In this document: piece after piece, positions 9,354 to 15,925 of the stretch
Layout: every line of letters starts with the position of its first letter
Position numbering within the stretch: position 1 is the stretch's first letter
NCBI GenBank assembly: GCA_963511305.1
Contig: CAUPIJ010000023.1
Span: forward strand, 1 to 31,094
Length of the DNA stretch: 31,094 bases
Reading direction: 5' to 3'
DNA from: Propionimicrobium sp963511305
Lineage (GTDB): Bacteria; Actinomycetota; Actinomycetes; Propionibacteriales; Propionibacteriaceae
Translations under genes and position numbers: made by a program
The notes under the pieces: model-generated
The model's database searches: none
What the model was told of the DNA's origin: nothing
The model's input: only the letters and a program-made list of their open reading frames with translations

Positions 9354-9748
9354 GGTTACTCCTTTTCTTTAAGTCTTACTCATAAACGCGGCCAGCGCGC
9401 GCGATATTCCGCACGAATTAAGAATTGTTTTTGCTGAAAGAGAAGTTTTAGCCGGTGCCTGCGTACCCACCCCCTGGAACCACAGGCACCGGTTTGTTGC
9501 GCATCGCCAGTCGGGGAAACCAGCGGAATCAACGATTTAAATATATCAACCGGGTTCCTGGGGTTTTCAAGCACCCCCCTCTAAAAGCCAAAAAATGGGT
9601 AAAAAGGGGTAGTTTCGGGCGGTTCTTCGTCCCTAGCGGCTAGAAAAAATCCGGCTTTGTTATTACTTAAGTCTTGAGTTTTTCTAAATGCCGTCTGCAG
9701 CTCGAAAACTGGGGGTTTTATCCGAAATAGCCTGCGAGACTATTAGTC
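9354..9748. other. 395-bp non-coding region between divergent trxA and SDR genes
   Basis: No convincing ORF was found. The region contains a long-armed hairpin at 9450-9494, an AT-rich block around 9534-9548, a six-C run near 9573-9578 with preceding GGGG, and G-runs near 9597-9609. It must hold the promoters of both divergent genes, but I could not assign them with confidence. A leader or non-coding RNA is possible. Confidence 0.6.
9450..9494. other. Hairpin with C-rich (G-rich on the minus strand) loop upstream of trxA
   Basis: CCGGTGCCTG (9452-9461) and CAGGCACCGG (9483-9492) form a perfect 10-bp stem, extendable by a wobble and an A-T pair. The 21-nt loop contains CCCACCCCC on the plus strand. 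It sits about 100 bp upstream of the trxA ATG and could be a structured leader element or a small RNA. It does not match a riboswitch class that I recognise. The 6C RNA class has two adjacent C-rich loops, which is not what is seen here. Confidence 0.5.
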
Positions 9749-10690
9749 GTGTCGACGGTAGTTATCAGTGGAGCAACATCAGGCGTTGGTCTGCATTCAG
9801 CCGTAGCACTGGCAAAAATGGGGCACGACGTCGTCGCCACCTATCGCGATGACGCCGGCAAGGGCAAGCTAGAGCGCGCGCTGACAGGCGTTAAGCGTGG
9901 AGACGTCAGCTTCATCGAATGCGACTTTTCCAGGCTTCGCTCTGTGGCCGAGGCGGCCGAACAGATTCGCGGTCTTGGTCTGACTAGCGCCGAAGCGCTG
10001 ATTTTGAACGCTGGGATCTATCCGAGCGCCCGGCTGCGTCGTACTGACGACCGGGTCGAGGAGACGCTAGCCGTCAACGTGCTCGGCCAGTTCATGCTGT
10101 TTCGCGAGCTCGAATGGGCGCTACCGCCGCAAAGCCGCATCATCACGCTCGCCTCGCAGGCTCACCGCGTCCGTAGTGGTTGGTTTGGAGCCAACGGACC
10201 GCTAATTTTGCCGCCGGCCAAGCTCTTCGCTTCCAACCCCGAAGATTCTAAACTGCTGTTTCGTTGGATGCGCAGCCCTGGCATGAGATACGCCACCTCG
10301 AAGCTCTACTGCGTGCAGCTGGCCTACGAGATCAATCGGCGCTTCCCGGAGCTCTACGGTTTTACGGTCGACCCAGGCGTCGTTGCCAATACCAAGATTT
10401 ATCGAAACTATCCGGCTATCATCCGCGGCGCCTACTGGGCGGCAACCCCGGTCATGGAGCGGCTCGGCGGAACGCTGACCGCGCAGCAGGCCGGCGAGGA
10501 TCTGGCCTGGGTGGCGGTTTCGGACGAGGCGATAGAGCTGGCAGGCGAGTACGTTTTCCGCCGTTGCCCCCGCATCAGCTCGCCGGAAAGCTACAACCTT
10601 GCCCTGTCGGGGGAGGTTTGGAAGGCCTGCATGAGGCTGAGCGAGAACCGAATTTCCGCCGCAACCAGAGGACGTCAGCGCAACTCCTGA
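9749..10690 (+). CDS. Short-chain dehydrogenase/reductase
   Basis: A 313-aa NAD(P)-dependent oxidoreductase of the SDR superfamily. The cofactor-binding glycine motif S-G-A-T-S-G-V-G occupies residues 7-14, N87-A-G89 stabilises the central sheet, Ser136 precedes the catalytic Y181-A-T-S-K185, and V-D-P-G-V-V follows. Length and layout resemble the retinol dehydrogenase/WW-domain-oxidoreductase-like branch, with a long C-terminal substrate region; the substrate cannot be predicted. The GTG at 9749 is the only plausible start: an in-frame stop lies at 9728 and no other start codon intervenes. There is no good Shine-Dalgarno; a GACTAT lies 6 nt upstream, so leaderless expression is possible. It stands alone, convergent with the ABC operon. 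Confidence 0.88.
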   Translation: MSTVVISGATSGVGLHSAVALAKMGHDVVATYRDDAGKGKLERALTGVKRGDVSFIECDFSRLRSVAEAAEQIRGLGLTSAEALILNAGIYPSARLRRTDDRVEETLAVNVLGQFMLFRELEWALPPQSRIITLASQAHRVRSGWFGANGPLILPPAKLFASNPEDSKLLFRWMRSPGMRYATSKLYCVQLAYEINRRFPELYGFTVDPGVVANTKIYRNYPAIIRGAYWAATPVMERLGGTLTAQQAGEDLAWVAVSDEAIELAGEYVFRRCPRISSPESYNLALSGEVWKACMRLSENRISAATRGRQRNS

Positions 10691-10702
10691 CCCCAGAATG
10701 AA

Positions 10703-10732
10703 CTGGCCCCGACTCGAAAGAGCCGGGGCCAG
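10703..10732. terminator. GNRA-looped hairpin between convergent SDR gene and ABC operon
   Basis: CTGGCCCCG (10703-10711) pairs with CGGGGCCAG (10724-10732); an inner CTC/GAG stem closes a GAAA tetraloop after one A-C mismatch. The position between two convergent genes suggests a bidirectional terminator. There is no clear U tract. Confidence 0.75.
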
Positions 10733-10747
10733 GGAGGGGAAGGGGAA

Positions 10748-11572
10748 TTAAAGCGAGATCTTCTTCTGCCACGAGACCCAGGTGCGCCAGGTCAGCCCGA
10801 TCACGAAGAGCAGCGGTGGAATGAGAATGCCTATCGGAAAATAATTTTCACTCGGCCCTCCCACAAAGATGTCGATTCTGTTGAAATGCAGGTCGCTGCT
10901 GAACTCGAAACCGAATGGAATAAGGAGGAAGACGAAGTTGACGATCTGGTAAATCACGTACAGCGCCACGCCGATGATGACGGGGCCTGCCTTGCCGAAC
11001 CTCTGCATCCGCGACTCAAAACCCACAGAGATGGAGAAGAAAAGCGTGACCAGACTCATCACCACGTAAATGAACCCGTATGTGACACCGAAAAATAGAA
11101 TCCAGTTGGGCGCTTCCTCCACGGCGGTAAAAATGTCTTTCAGCAAGTCGCTATATGACATCCCGACGTTGCGCGAAATCTGGAACAGCATGATGAAAAC
11201 TTCGCCGATGAAAACGGCGAGCGAGACCAGGTAGGCCAGAGTGCTCCAGGTCAGCTTCGCCCAGAAGATCTTGCCGCCGGCCACGGGCATGGTATGCGTG
11301 AGGTAGGTATTGGCACCGTAGCCGCTGCGCCAGTAATCGAAGATCAGAAAGACGAACGGTAGGATCGCCCCGGCAGCGACGCCGAGCGTCGTCAGCGTCA
11401 AAGAAATTGCTTTCACCGACTGGGCTGGCACTAAACTGACCGCGGTCAGGGTAAACACCGCAAGCAGAGGAATAAGCACGGCGATCATCAGTGGCTTGAT
11501 GGTGCGGCTGGCCTCGTATTTCAGCAGCGTGGCCATGTCGACGGTTATCGGCTTTATGTTTACCTGTTCCAT
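10748..11572 (-). CDS. ABC transporter permease (ABC-2-like)
   Basis: A 274-aa integral membrane protein with about six predicted helices (near residues 28-50, 58-80, 105-130, 155-185, 192-215 and 245-265). The partner ATPase gene overlaps it by 13 bp, and GGGAGG 7 nt before its ATG sits within the ATPase coding sequence, so the two are translationally coupled. The T-Y-L-T-H-T-M-P-V segment after helix 2 resembles the cytoplasmic coupling segment of ABC-2 permeases. With the GntR gene this makes a YtrA-type regulator/exporter operon, a layout common for antibiotic- or envelope-stress-responsive exporters. The substrate is not predictable. Confidence 0.85.
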   Translation of the reverse strand: MEQVNIKPITVDMATLLKYEASRTIKPLMIAVLIPLLAVFTLTAVSLVPAQSVKAISLTLTTLGVAAGAILPFVFLIFDYWRSGYGANTYLTHTMPVAGGKIFWAKLTWSTLAYLVSLAVFIGEVFIMLFQISRNVGMSYSDLLKDIFTAVEEAPNWILFFGVTYGFIYVVMSLVTLFFSISVGFESRMQRFGKAGPVIIGVALYVIYQIVNFVFLLIPFGFEFSSDLHFNRIDIFVGGPSENYFPIGILIPPLLFVIGLTWRTWVSWQKKISL

Positions 11573-12315
11573 GAGTAGACCTCCCTGAATAGTTCGTCGA
11601 TCGATTTGCTGTGTTCGGTGCGCAGGTCGTCGACGCCGCCGCTGAGCAGCACGCGGCCGTGGCGCATCATCACGATGGTGTCGAGAATCGGCTCCAGGTC
11701 GTGAATCAGGTGGGTGGAGATGACCACCAGATTTTCCGGCGTGATGGCGCGCACGATGCCGTCCAGGATCACCTGGCGAGCGGCCGGATCGACGCCCGAA
11801 ATCGGTTCGTCCAGCAGGAAAACGCTGGCGTTGCGGCCCATCGTCAGCGCGATCTGCGCCTTCTCGCGCATGCCCTTCGACATCTGCTTCAGCCTCATGT
11901 CTTCTTTCAGGCCGAAGAAGTTGATCAGATCCAGCGCCTTCTGCGCCTCGAAATCGACGTAGACGTCCTTGAAGTAGCCGACCAGGTAGTTCAGCGTCTT
12001 CTCGGTGGGCAGGTAATCCTTGTCCGGCAGGAATGCCACTAGCGACTTGGACTGCGCGCCCGGCTTGAACCCGGCGATCTGGACGTCGCCGCTGTAATCG
12101 GCAAGCACGCCTGCCAGGATCTTCAGCAGGGTGGTCTTGCCGCAGCCGTTCTCGCCGAGCAGGCCGACGACGCTGCCGTAGTTCAGGTCTAGGTTGAGGT
12201 CGTCCAGAGCCACGGTCTGCTGGTATGTCTTGTGCAGGTTTCTGATTCTGATGGCGTTCGCCTGGCCCGTGGGCGGGCTGTACGGCGTGGCCGTTTCTGG
12301 GAAATTAGCCGTCAT
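11560..12315 (-). CDS. ABC transporter ATP-binding protein
   Basis: A 251-aa ATPase subunit. It has Walker A G-E-N-G-C-G-K-T-T, a signature motif degenerate to M-S-K-G-M, Walker B F-L-L-D-E-P followed by I-S-G-V-D-P, and the H-loop histidine in S-T-H-L. The frame is open back to 12417, but that portion overlaps the regulator; the ATG at 12315 has AGGAG 8 nt upstream, embedded in the last codons of the GntR gene, and only 2 bp separate the two. The first 20 or so residues (Pro/Thr/Ser-rich) precede the nucleotide-binding domain. The degenerate signature resembles YtrB/BcrA-type ATPases. Confidence 0.93.
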   Translation of the reverse strand: MTANFPETATPYSPPTGQANAIRIRNLHKTYQQTVALDDLNLDLNYGSVVGLLGENGCGKTTLLKILAGVLADYSGDVQIAGFKPGAQSKSLVAFLPDKDYLPTEKTLNYLVGYFKDVYVDFEAQKALDLINFFGLKEDMRLKQMSKGMREKAQIALTMGRNASVFLLDEPISGVDPAARQVILDGIVRAITPENLVVISTHLIHDLEPILDTIVMMRHGRVLLSGGVDDLRTEHSKSIDELFREVYSWNR

Positions 12316-12317
12316 GA

Positions 12318-12707
12318 TTATCTCTCCTGACTTTCTTGGAGTGCGTTTACTGTTTGAGCCCAGCGATCCGCGATGAGCTGGCGGGCCTGGTCGCTGGAGA
12401 TGCCCAGACCAGCGCATCTGGCAATGAAATCGTCCGCGCCGGCTGCGGCCTGCTGGTTGCGTAGGTCGGTGATTTTTAGTTGGTCGTCGGTCACGAATCG
12501 TCCCGAAGTGCGTTCCGAATAGGTGATGCCCTGCCTGTCCAGCTCGGCTAGAGCGCGCTGCACGGTGTTCGGGTTGACGCCCAACTCGGCCGCGAGATCG
12601 CGAACCCCCGGAAGCCTGGAGCCGCTAGGCCAGACGCCGACGGAAATCCGCCTGGAGAATTCGGCCACGAGCTGGAGCCAGATAGGGGATGAAGCGTCGA
12701 AGTCCAT
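12318..12707 (-). CDS. GntR-family transcriptional regulator, YtrA subfamily
   Basis: A 129-aa regulator with an N-terminal winged helix-turn-helix (about residues 5-75: P-I-W-L-Q-L, G-S-R-L-P-G-V-R-D-L-A-A-E-L-G-V-N-P-N-T-V-Q-R-A) and a short two-helix C-terminal dimerisation segment, the size and layout of the YtrA subfamily. An ATG at 12719 is also in frame, but it lies before the GGGAGGG that must serve as Shine-Dalgarno for the ATG at 12707, so the latter is chosen. It probably represses its own operon through the dyad that overlaps the -10 region just upstream. Confidence 0.92.
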   Translation of the reverse strand: MDFDASSPIWLQLVAEFSRRISVGVWPSGSRLPGVRDLAAELGVNPNTVQRALAELDRQGITYSERTSGRFVTDDQLKITDLRNQQAAAGADDFIARCAGLGISSDQARQLIADRWAQTVNALQESQER

Positions 12708-12729
12708 GCACCCTCCCATCCCTGTGTCG

Positions 12730-12776
12730 TTGTATTAAGTGATTAACACAATAGGTCAAGGTGAAAGTGCTGTCAA
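12730..12776 (-). promoter_or_regulatory. Promoter and overlapping operator of the GntR-ABC operon
   Basis: On the minus strand a consensus TTGACA (12776-12771), 17 nt, then TATTGT (12753-12748) form a strong sigma-A-type promoter. TTGTATTAA (12730-12738) and TTAACACAA (12743-12751) are 9-bp inverted arms with one mismatch around GTGA, and they overlap the -10 element and the expected start of transcription. This is where a GntR repressor would be expected to bind. Confidence 0.8.
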
Positions 12777-12808
12777 GAAAAACGCAAAGCCAGTACGTGT
12801 CAGATCGT

Positions 12809-12848
12809 TAACGAGTCAAATATGGCTCGACTGCGAGCCAAAACTTCC
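12809..12848. repeat. 40-bp direct repeat, copy 1
   Basis: Identical to 13023-13062 except for one G/A difference in the loop of an internal GGCTCG/CGAGCC hairpin. The two copies are in the same orientation and enclose a foldback segment. Confidence 0.93.
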
Positions 12849-12906
12849 GTGTTGAGCAGCTCGAGTGGTTGGTGGGCGGTTTAGTTGCCGATCGGTGGCT
12901 GGCTGT

Positions 12907-12982
12907 CAGGAGTCTTTTTCTCGCTAGACATGGGATGTGTCGCTTACGCGCCACACAACCAGAGCCGAGAAAAACCCTCCTG
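12907..12982. repeat. Foldback between the direct repeats
   Basis: Arms 12907-12923 and 12966-12982 are 17-bp inverted repeats with two mismatches. The 42-nt loop can itself form a smaller TGTGT-CGC / GCG-ACACA hairpin with a two-base bulge. No open reading frame of interest is present. The stretch 12708-13073 otherwise contains only the GntR promoter and the repeats. Confidence 0.7.
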
Positions 12983-13022
12983 CCCATCCAGCCTTTAGCC
13001 ATTATCTGGCCCCAAGGAACGC

Positions 13023-13062
13023 TAACGAGTCAAATATGGCTCGACTACGAGCCAAAACTTCC
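13023..13062. repeat. 40-bp direct repeat, copy 2
   Basis: Second copy of the repeat at 12809-12848, with A instead of G in the hairpin loop. It ends 11 bp from the stop codon of the transporter gene, so its internal hairpin could double as a weak terminator for that gene. Confidence 0.93.
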
Positions 13063-13073
13063 ACATTAAGCTT

Positions 13074-14663
13074 TTACAGCATCATTACGACTTGAACCAG
13101 CACGATCTTCGCGATGATGCCCAGCGCGAAGGTGGCCGAATAGCCTGGCTCGGTGCGCTCGTCGTCGACGACCGACTGGACGTGGCTGAGCAGCGCAGGC
13201 TGGCCCACGAAGCCGGCCATGCCACCCGCCACTCGCGGCATCGACAGGCCGAGATGGCGTCCCATCACCCAGAAAACGAGGAGAATGATGGCCAGCAGCG
13301 CACCCGCAAGCAGGCCGATCTTGACACCTTTCATGCTGAACGCCGTCGACGCGAACGCCTGGCCAGTGGACAGGCCAACCGTCGCCAGGAAGAGCACTAG
13401 GCCGAGCTGGCGGATGGTTAGGTTTGCAGCGTTCGGCATCGACCAGACGATCGGGCCGGTTCGGTCGAGTTTGCCTAGGATCAGGCCGACTACCAGCGGG
13501 CCAGCCGCACTGCCCAGCGAGAGCGCTGCGCCGCCGCCCAGCGGAATCGAGATCAGGCCGATGGCTACGCCCAGCGCGATGCCGATGCCGACCGACCAGA
13601 AATCCACCTCGGTTACTTTGCGCTCGGAATCTCCGAATAGTTTGCTTACCGCGGCCATGTTTTGGCTCGGCACCACCACCAGCACGCGATCGCCGGCCTG
13701 CAGCCTCGATTCCGCGGTGGCCAGCATGTCGGTGTCGCCGCGGCGAATCCTGGTGATCAGGCCGTCGTAGCGCGACGGTATGTGCAGCTCTGCGACAGTG
13801 CGTCCGGCGATCTTCGGGTTGCTGACCACGAATCTGCGGAAATCCACTTCCGAACGATCGTGGGTCAGGTCGGCGTCGAGAACGTGGCCTAGTGCATCGG
13901 CCGCGATATCGACGTGTTCCGGGGTGCCGACCACCAGCACCTCGTCGCCGGGAAAGAGATTTTCTTGCGGGTCGGCGACGCGCACCCGGCCCGCGCGGTT
14001 CAGGTAGCTGATGCGCACCTGCCCCTCAGCGCTGCCGGTGACCTCGGCGATGCCCGGTATGTCTAGGATGCGCATCGGGCGATCGACGCGCACGGTCTTC
14101 GCTTCCAGGCCAGCCGCTGAGACGGGATCCGGATCCTTGGTGCCAGGCAGCTGCTTGCTCATCACGAAGGTCAGCATGATCATCGTCACGATGACGCCGA
14201 CCGGGTAGGCGATCGCATAACCCACCGCAGGTTCAGTAGAACCGCCAGCGGCCGAGGTCGCCGCCGCCAGCGCAGGGGTGGTGGTCAGCGAGCCCGAATA
14301 CATGCCGCCCAACAGCTCGCTGCTGATGCCGAACGGCTTACCAGCGAACGCCACCATCAGGGCGTAGATCGTCAGCAGCACGATGACGCCCAGCAGAAAC
14401 GGGGCCTGCTTTCGCAGATCCCTGAAGAACGACGAGCCCGCAGCCAGCCCGATCGTGTAAACAAATAACGCCAGCCCGATGGACTGCGCCACACCAAAGC
14501 CCTCGCCCAGCGCCGGGTCAAGCGCGCCGATCGCCAGACCGACGAATAGCGCGCCTGCGGGGCCGAACTTGATGGGGCCAAACGGTATCGCGCCGACCAG
14601 GGTGCCCAACGCGATCACCAGGAACAGCGTCAGGAGGGGTGCATCAGCCAAAATTTCAATCAC
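13074..14663 (-). CDS. AspT/YidE-family transporter (putative aspartate:alanine exchanger family)
   Basis: A 529-aa membrane protein with the layout of the aspartate-alanine exchanger family. An N-terminal membrane half (about residues 1-170) has the duplicated signature G-S-L-T-T-T-P-A-L-A. Two cytoplasmic TrkA_C/RCK_C domains follow (about 190-275 and 280-360, with G-D-E-V-L-V-V-G and G-D-R-V-L-V-V-V). The C-terminal membrane half (about 365-529) has G-M-A-G-F-V-G-Q-P-A-L-L. The substrate could be a dicarboxylate or amino acid; many homologues remain uncharacterised. The start is GTG at 14663, with a short GAGG nearby and TATATC 9 nt upstream. It is preceded by two hairpins in the interval from ilvE. 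Confidence 0.88.
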   Translation of the reverse strand: MIEILADAPLLTLFLVIALGTLVGAIPFGPIKFGPAGALFVGLAIGALDPALGEGFGVAQSIGLALFVYTIGLAAGSSFFRDLRKQAPFLLGVIVLLTIYALMVAFAGKPFGISSELLGGMYSGSLTTTPALAAATSAAGGSTEPAVGYAIAYPVGVIVTMIMLTFVMSKQLPGTKDPDPVSAAGLEAKTVRVDRPMRILDIPGIAEVTGSAEGQVRISYLNRAGRVRVADPQENLFPGDEVLVVGTPEHVDIAADALGHVLDADLTHDRSEVDFRRFVVSNPKIAGRTVAELHIPSRYDGLITRIRRGDTDMLATAESRLQAGDRVLVVVPSQNMAAVSKLFGDSERKVTEVDFWSVGIGIALGVAIGLISIPLGGGAALSLGSAAGPLVVGLILGKLDRTGPIVWSMPNAANLTIRQLGLVLFLATVGLSTGQAFASTAFSMKGVKIGLLAGALLAIILLVFWVMGRHLGLSMPRVAGGMAGFVGQPALLSHVQSVVDDERTEPGYSATFALGIIAKIVLVQVVMML

Positions 14664-14700
14664 GACCTCAAGGATATAGCCCCTTGCCAGAAAAATCCTG

Positions 14701-14734
14701 CGGGCTAGAAGTCGTGCGGCACACGATCAGCCCG
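14701..14734 (-). terminator. Second hairpin between ilvE and the transporter gene
   Basis: CGGGCT (14701-14706) pairs with AGCCCG (14729-14734), enclosing an inner TCGTG/CACGA stem. On the minus strand it is followed closely by ATTTTTC. It may be a second terminator or an attenuator ahead of the transporter gene. Confidence 0.45.
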
Positions 14735-14777
14735 ATTGAAAAACAACCATTAGTCACTCTGTCGCCAGGAAACAACA

Positions 14778-14808
14778 GAGCCGAGGGAAGAGTATTAGCC
14801 CTCGGCTC
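14778..14808 (-). terminator. Rho-independent-type terminator of ilvE
   Basis: GAGCCGAGGG (14778-14787) and CCCTCGGCTC (14799-14808) form a perfect 10-bp stem with an 11-nt loop, followed on the minus strand by TGTTGTTTCC. It lies 32 bp after the ilvE stop. Confidence 0.8.
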
Positions 14809-14840
14809 GAAAGCGATTTTAATCCAATCGGGAGGCAGTA

Positions 14841-15917
14841 TTACCTGACTCGAGTCAGCCAGCCAAAGGTGTCCTCGCGGTTGCCCAGTTGGATGCCGGT
14901 CAAATGTCCGCGAAGCTCGAGCGTCTTTTCGCCGGGCTTGCCGTCGGCCACCGTCACCTCGAAGTCCGGAGCCTTCAGGCCGATAACGGGGCTGACTACC
15001 GCCGCGGTTCCGCACGCGAACGCCTCTGTGATCTGACCTGCCTTGATCTGCTCGCAGACCTGCGTCAGAGGCAGCTCGCGCTCGACCGGCTTCAGGTCGT
15101 GGAATTCGGCCAGCTTCAGCAGCGAATCCCTGGTGACGCCGGCCAGTATGTTGCCGTCCAGGCTTGGGGTCACCAGCTCGCCGTCGCGGGTGACGACGAA
15201 GAAGTTCATCGTGCCGCCCTCTTCGATGTTGGTTCGGGTGGCCGAATCGAGCCAAAGCACCTGGTCGCAGCCGTTTTCGTGAGCCTGCGCCTCGGCGGCC
15301 ATCGACGCCGCGTAGTTTCCGCCGCACTTGGCCATGCCGGTGCCGCCGGCGGCAGTGCGGGAATAGTCGGGCGTCACCCAGAGCTTCAGCGGCTCCGGAT
15401 AGAAGGGTGACGCCGGGGTGGCGATCACCATGTAGGTGTACTCGGCTGCCGAGCGAACGCCGATCAGGGTTTCGGAGGCGAACATGAACGGACGAAGATA
15501 GAGGCTGCGTTCGCCGTCGCCGTCCGGCACCCAGGCGTGGTCTGTGGCCACCAGCTCGATGACCGACGCCAGGAAATCCTCTTCGGGCAGATCGGCCATG
15601 GCCATGCGACGAGCCGAAGCGGCGAAGCGTGCCGCGTTCATTTCGGGACGGAAGATCCAGACGCTGCCGTCTGGGTGGCGAAACGCCTTTAGCCCCTCGA
15701 AAATTTCCTGACCGTAGTGTAGGGCCGCGGTTCCCGGATGCAGATTGAGCGCGTCGCGTCCCACGAGCGCGTGGTCGTGCCAGCCGGTCTCGGGCGTCCA
15801 CTTGGCGTACGCGCTGTGGTCGCTAAAGAATTTGCCGAAGCTAGGCTGGGCTAGCGCCTCAGAGATCTCGTCGTCGCTTGAGAAACCTGCTCCGTCCGCA
15901 ATCGGGAACTTGGCCAT
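14841..15917 (-). CDS. ilvE: Branched-chain amino acid aminotransferase
   Basis: A PLP-dependent fold-type IV aminotransferase that interconverts Val/Leu/Ile and their 2-oxo acids with 2-oxoglutarate/glutamate. 358 aa, the usual length for the group II (eukaryote-like and actinobacterial) form. The PLP lysine is Lys197 in G-M-A-K-C-G-G-N-Y; the family signature E-E-G-G-T-M-N-F-F-V-V and the phosphate-binding T-A-A-V-V-S-P region are present, as is the Y-G-Q-E-I-F-E-G-L-K-A substrate loop near 68-78. The ATG at 15917 has AAGGAG 11 nt upstream. It lies 8 bp after the stop of the Pro/Gln-rich membrane protein gene, so the two are probably co-transcribed. Confidence 0.97.
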   Translation of the reverse strand: MAKFPIADGAGFSSDDEISEALAQPSFGKFFSDHSAYAKWTPETGWHDHALVGRDALNLHPGTAALHYGQEIFEGLKAFRHPDGSVWIFRPEMNAARFAASARRMAMADLPEEDFLASVIELVATDHAWVPDGDGERSLYLRPFMFASETLIGVRSAAEYTYMVIATPASPFYPEPLKLWVTPDYSRTAAGGTGMAKCGGNYAASMAAEAQAHENGCDQVLWLDSATRTNIEEGGTMNFFVVTRDGELVTPSLDGNILAGVTRDSLLKLAEFHDLKPVERELPLTQVCEQIKAGQITEAFACGTAAVVSPVIGLKAPDFEVTVADGKPGEKTLELRGHLTGIQLGNREDTFGWLTRVR

Positions 15918-15925
15918 GCGTCTAA

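Noticed and set aside
9450..9580. A 6C-type small RNA
   Set aside because: The C-runs at about 9472-9476 and 9573-9578 are about 100 nt apart, not in two adjacent hairpin loops as the class requires.
9455..9643. 62-codon ORF in the trxA-SDR gap
   Set aside because: No ribosome-binding site, a composition unlike the neighbours, and it runs through the hairpin arms.
12808..13002. 64-codon ORF across the foldback
   Set aside because: It is produced by the repeat and hairpin sequence; there is no start signal and no similarity that I recognise.
12809..13062. CRISPR array or prophage attachment sites
   Set aside because: Only two repeat copies with a 174-bp interval and no cas, integrase or tRNA nearby; a CRISPR array would show regular short spacers.
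14668..15801. 377-aa open frame on the same strand as ilvE, in another frame
   Set aside because: Arg/Gly/Pro-rich out-of-frame translation with no recognisable motifs; ilvE is fully intact in its own frame.
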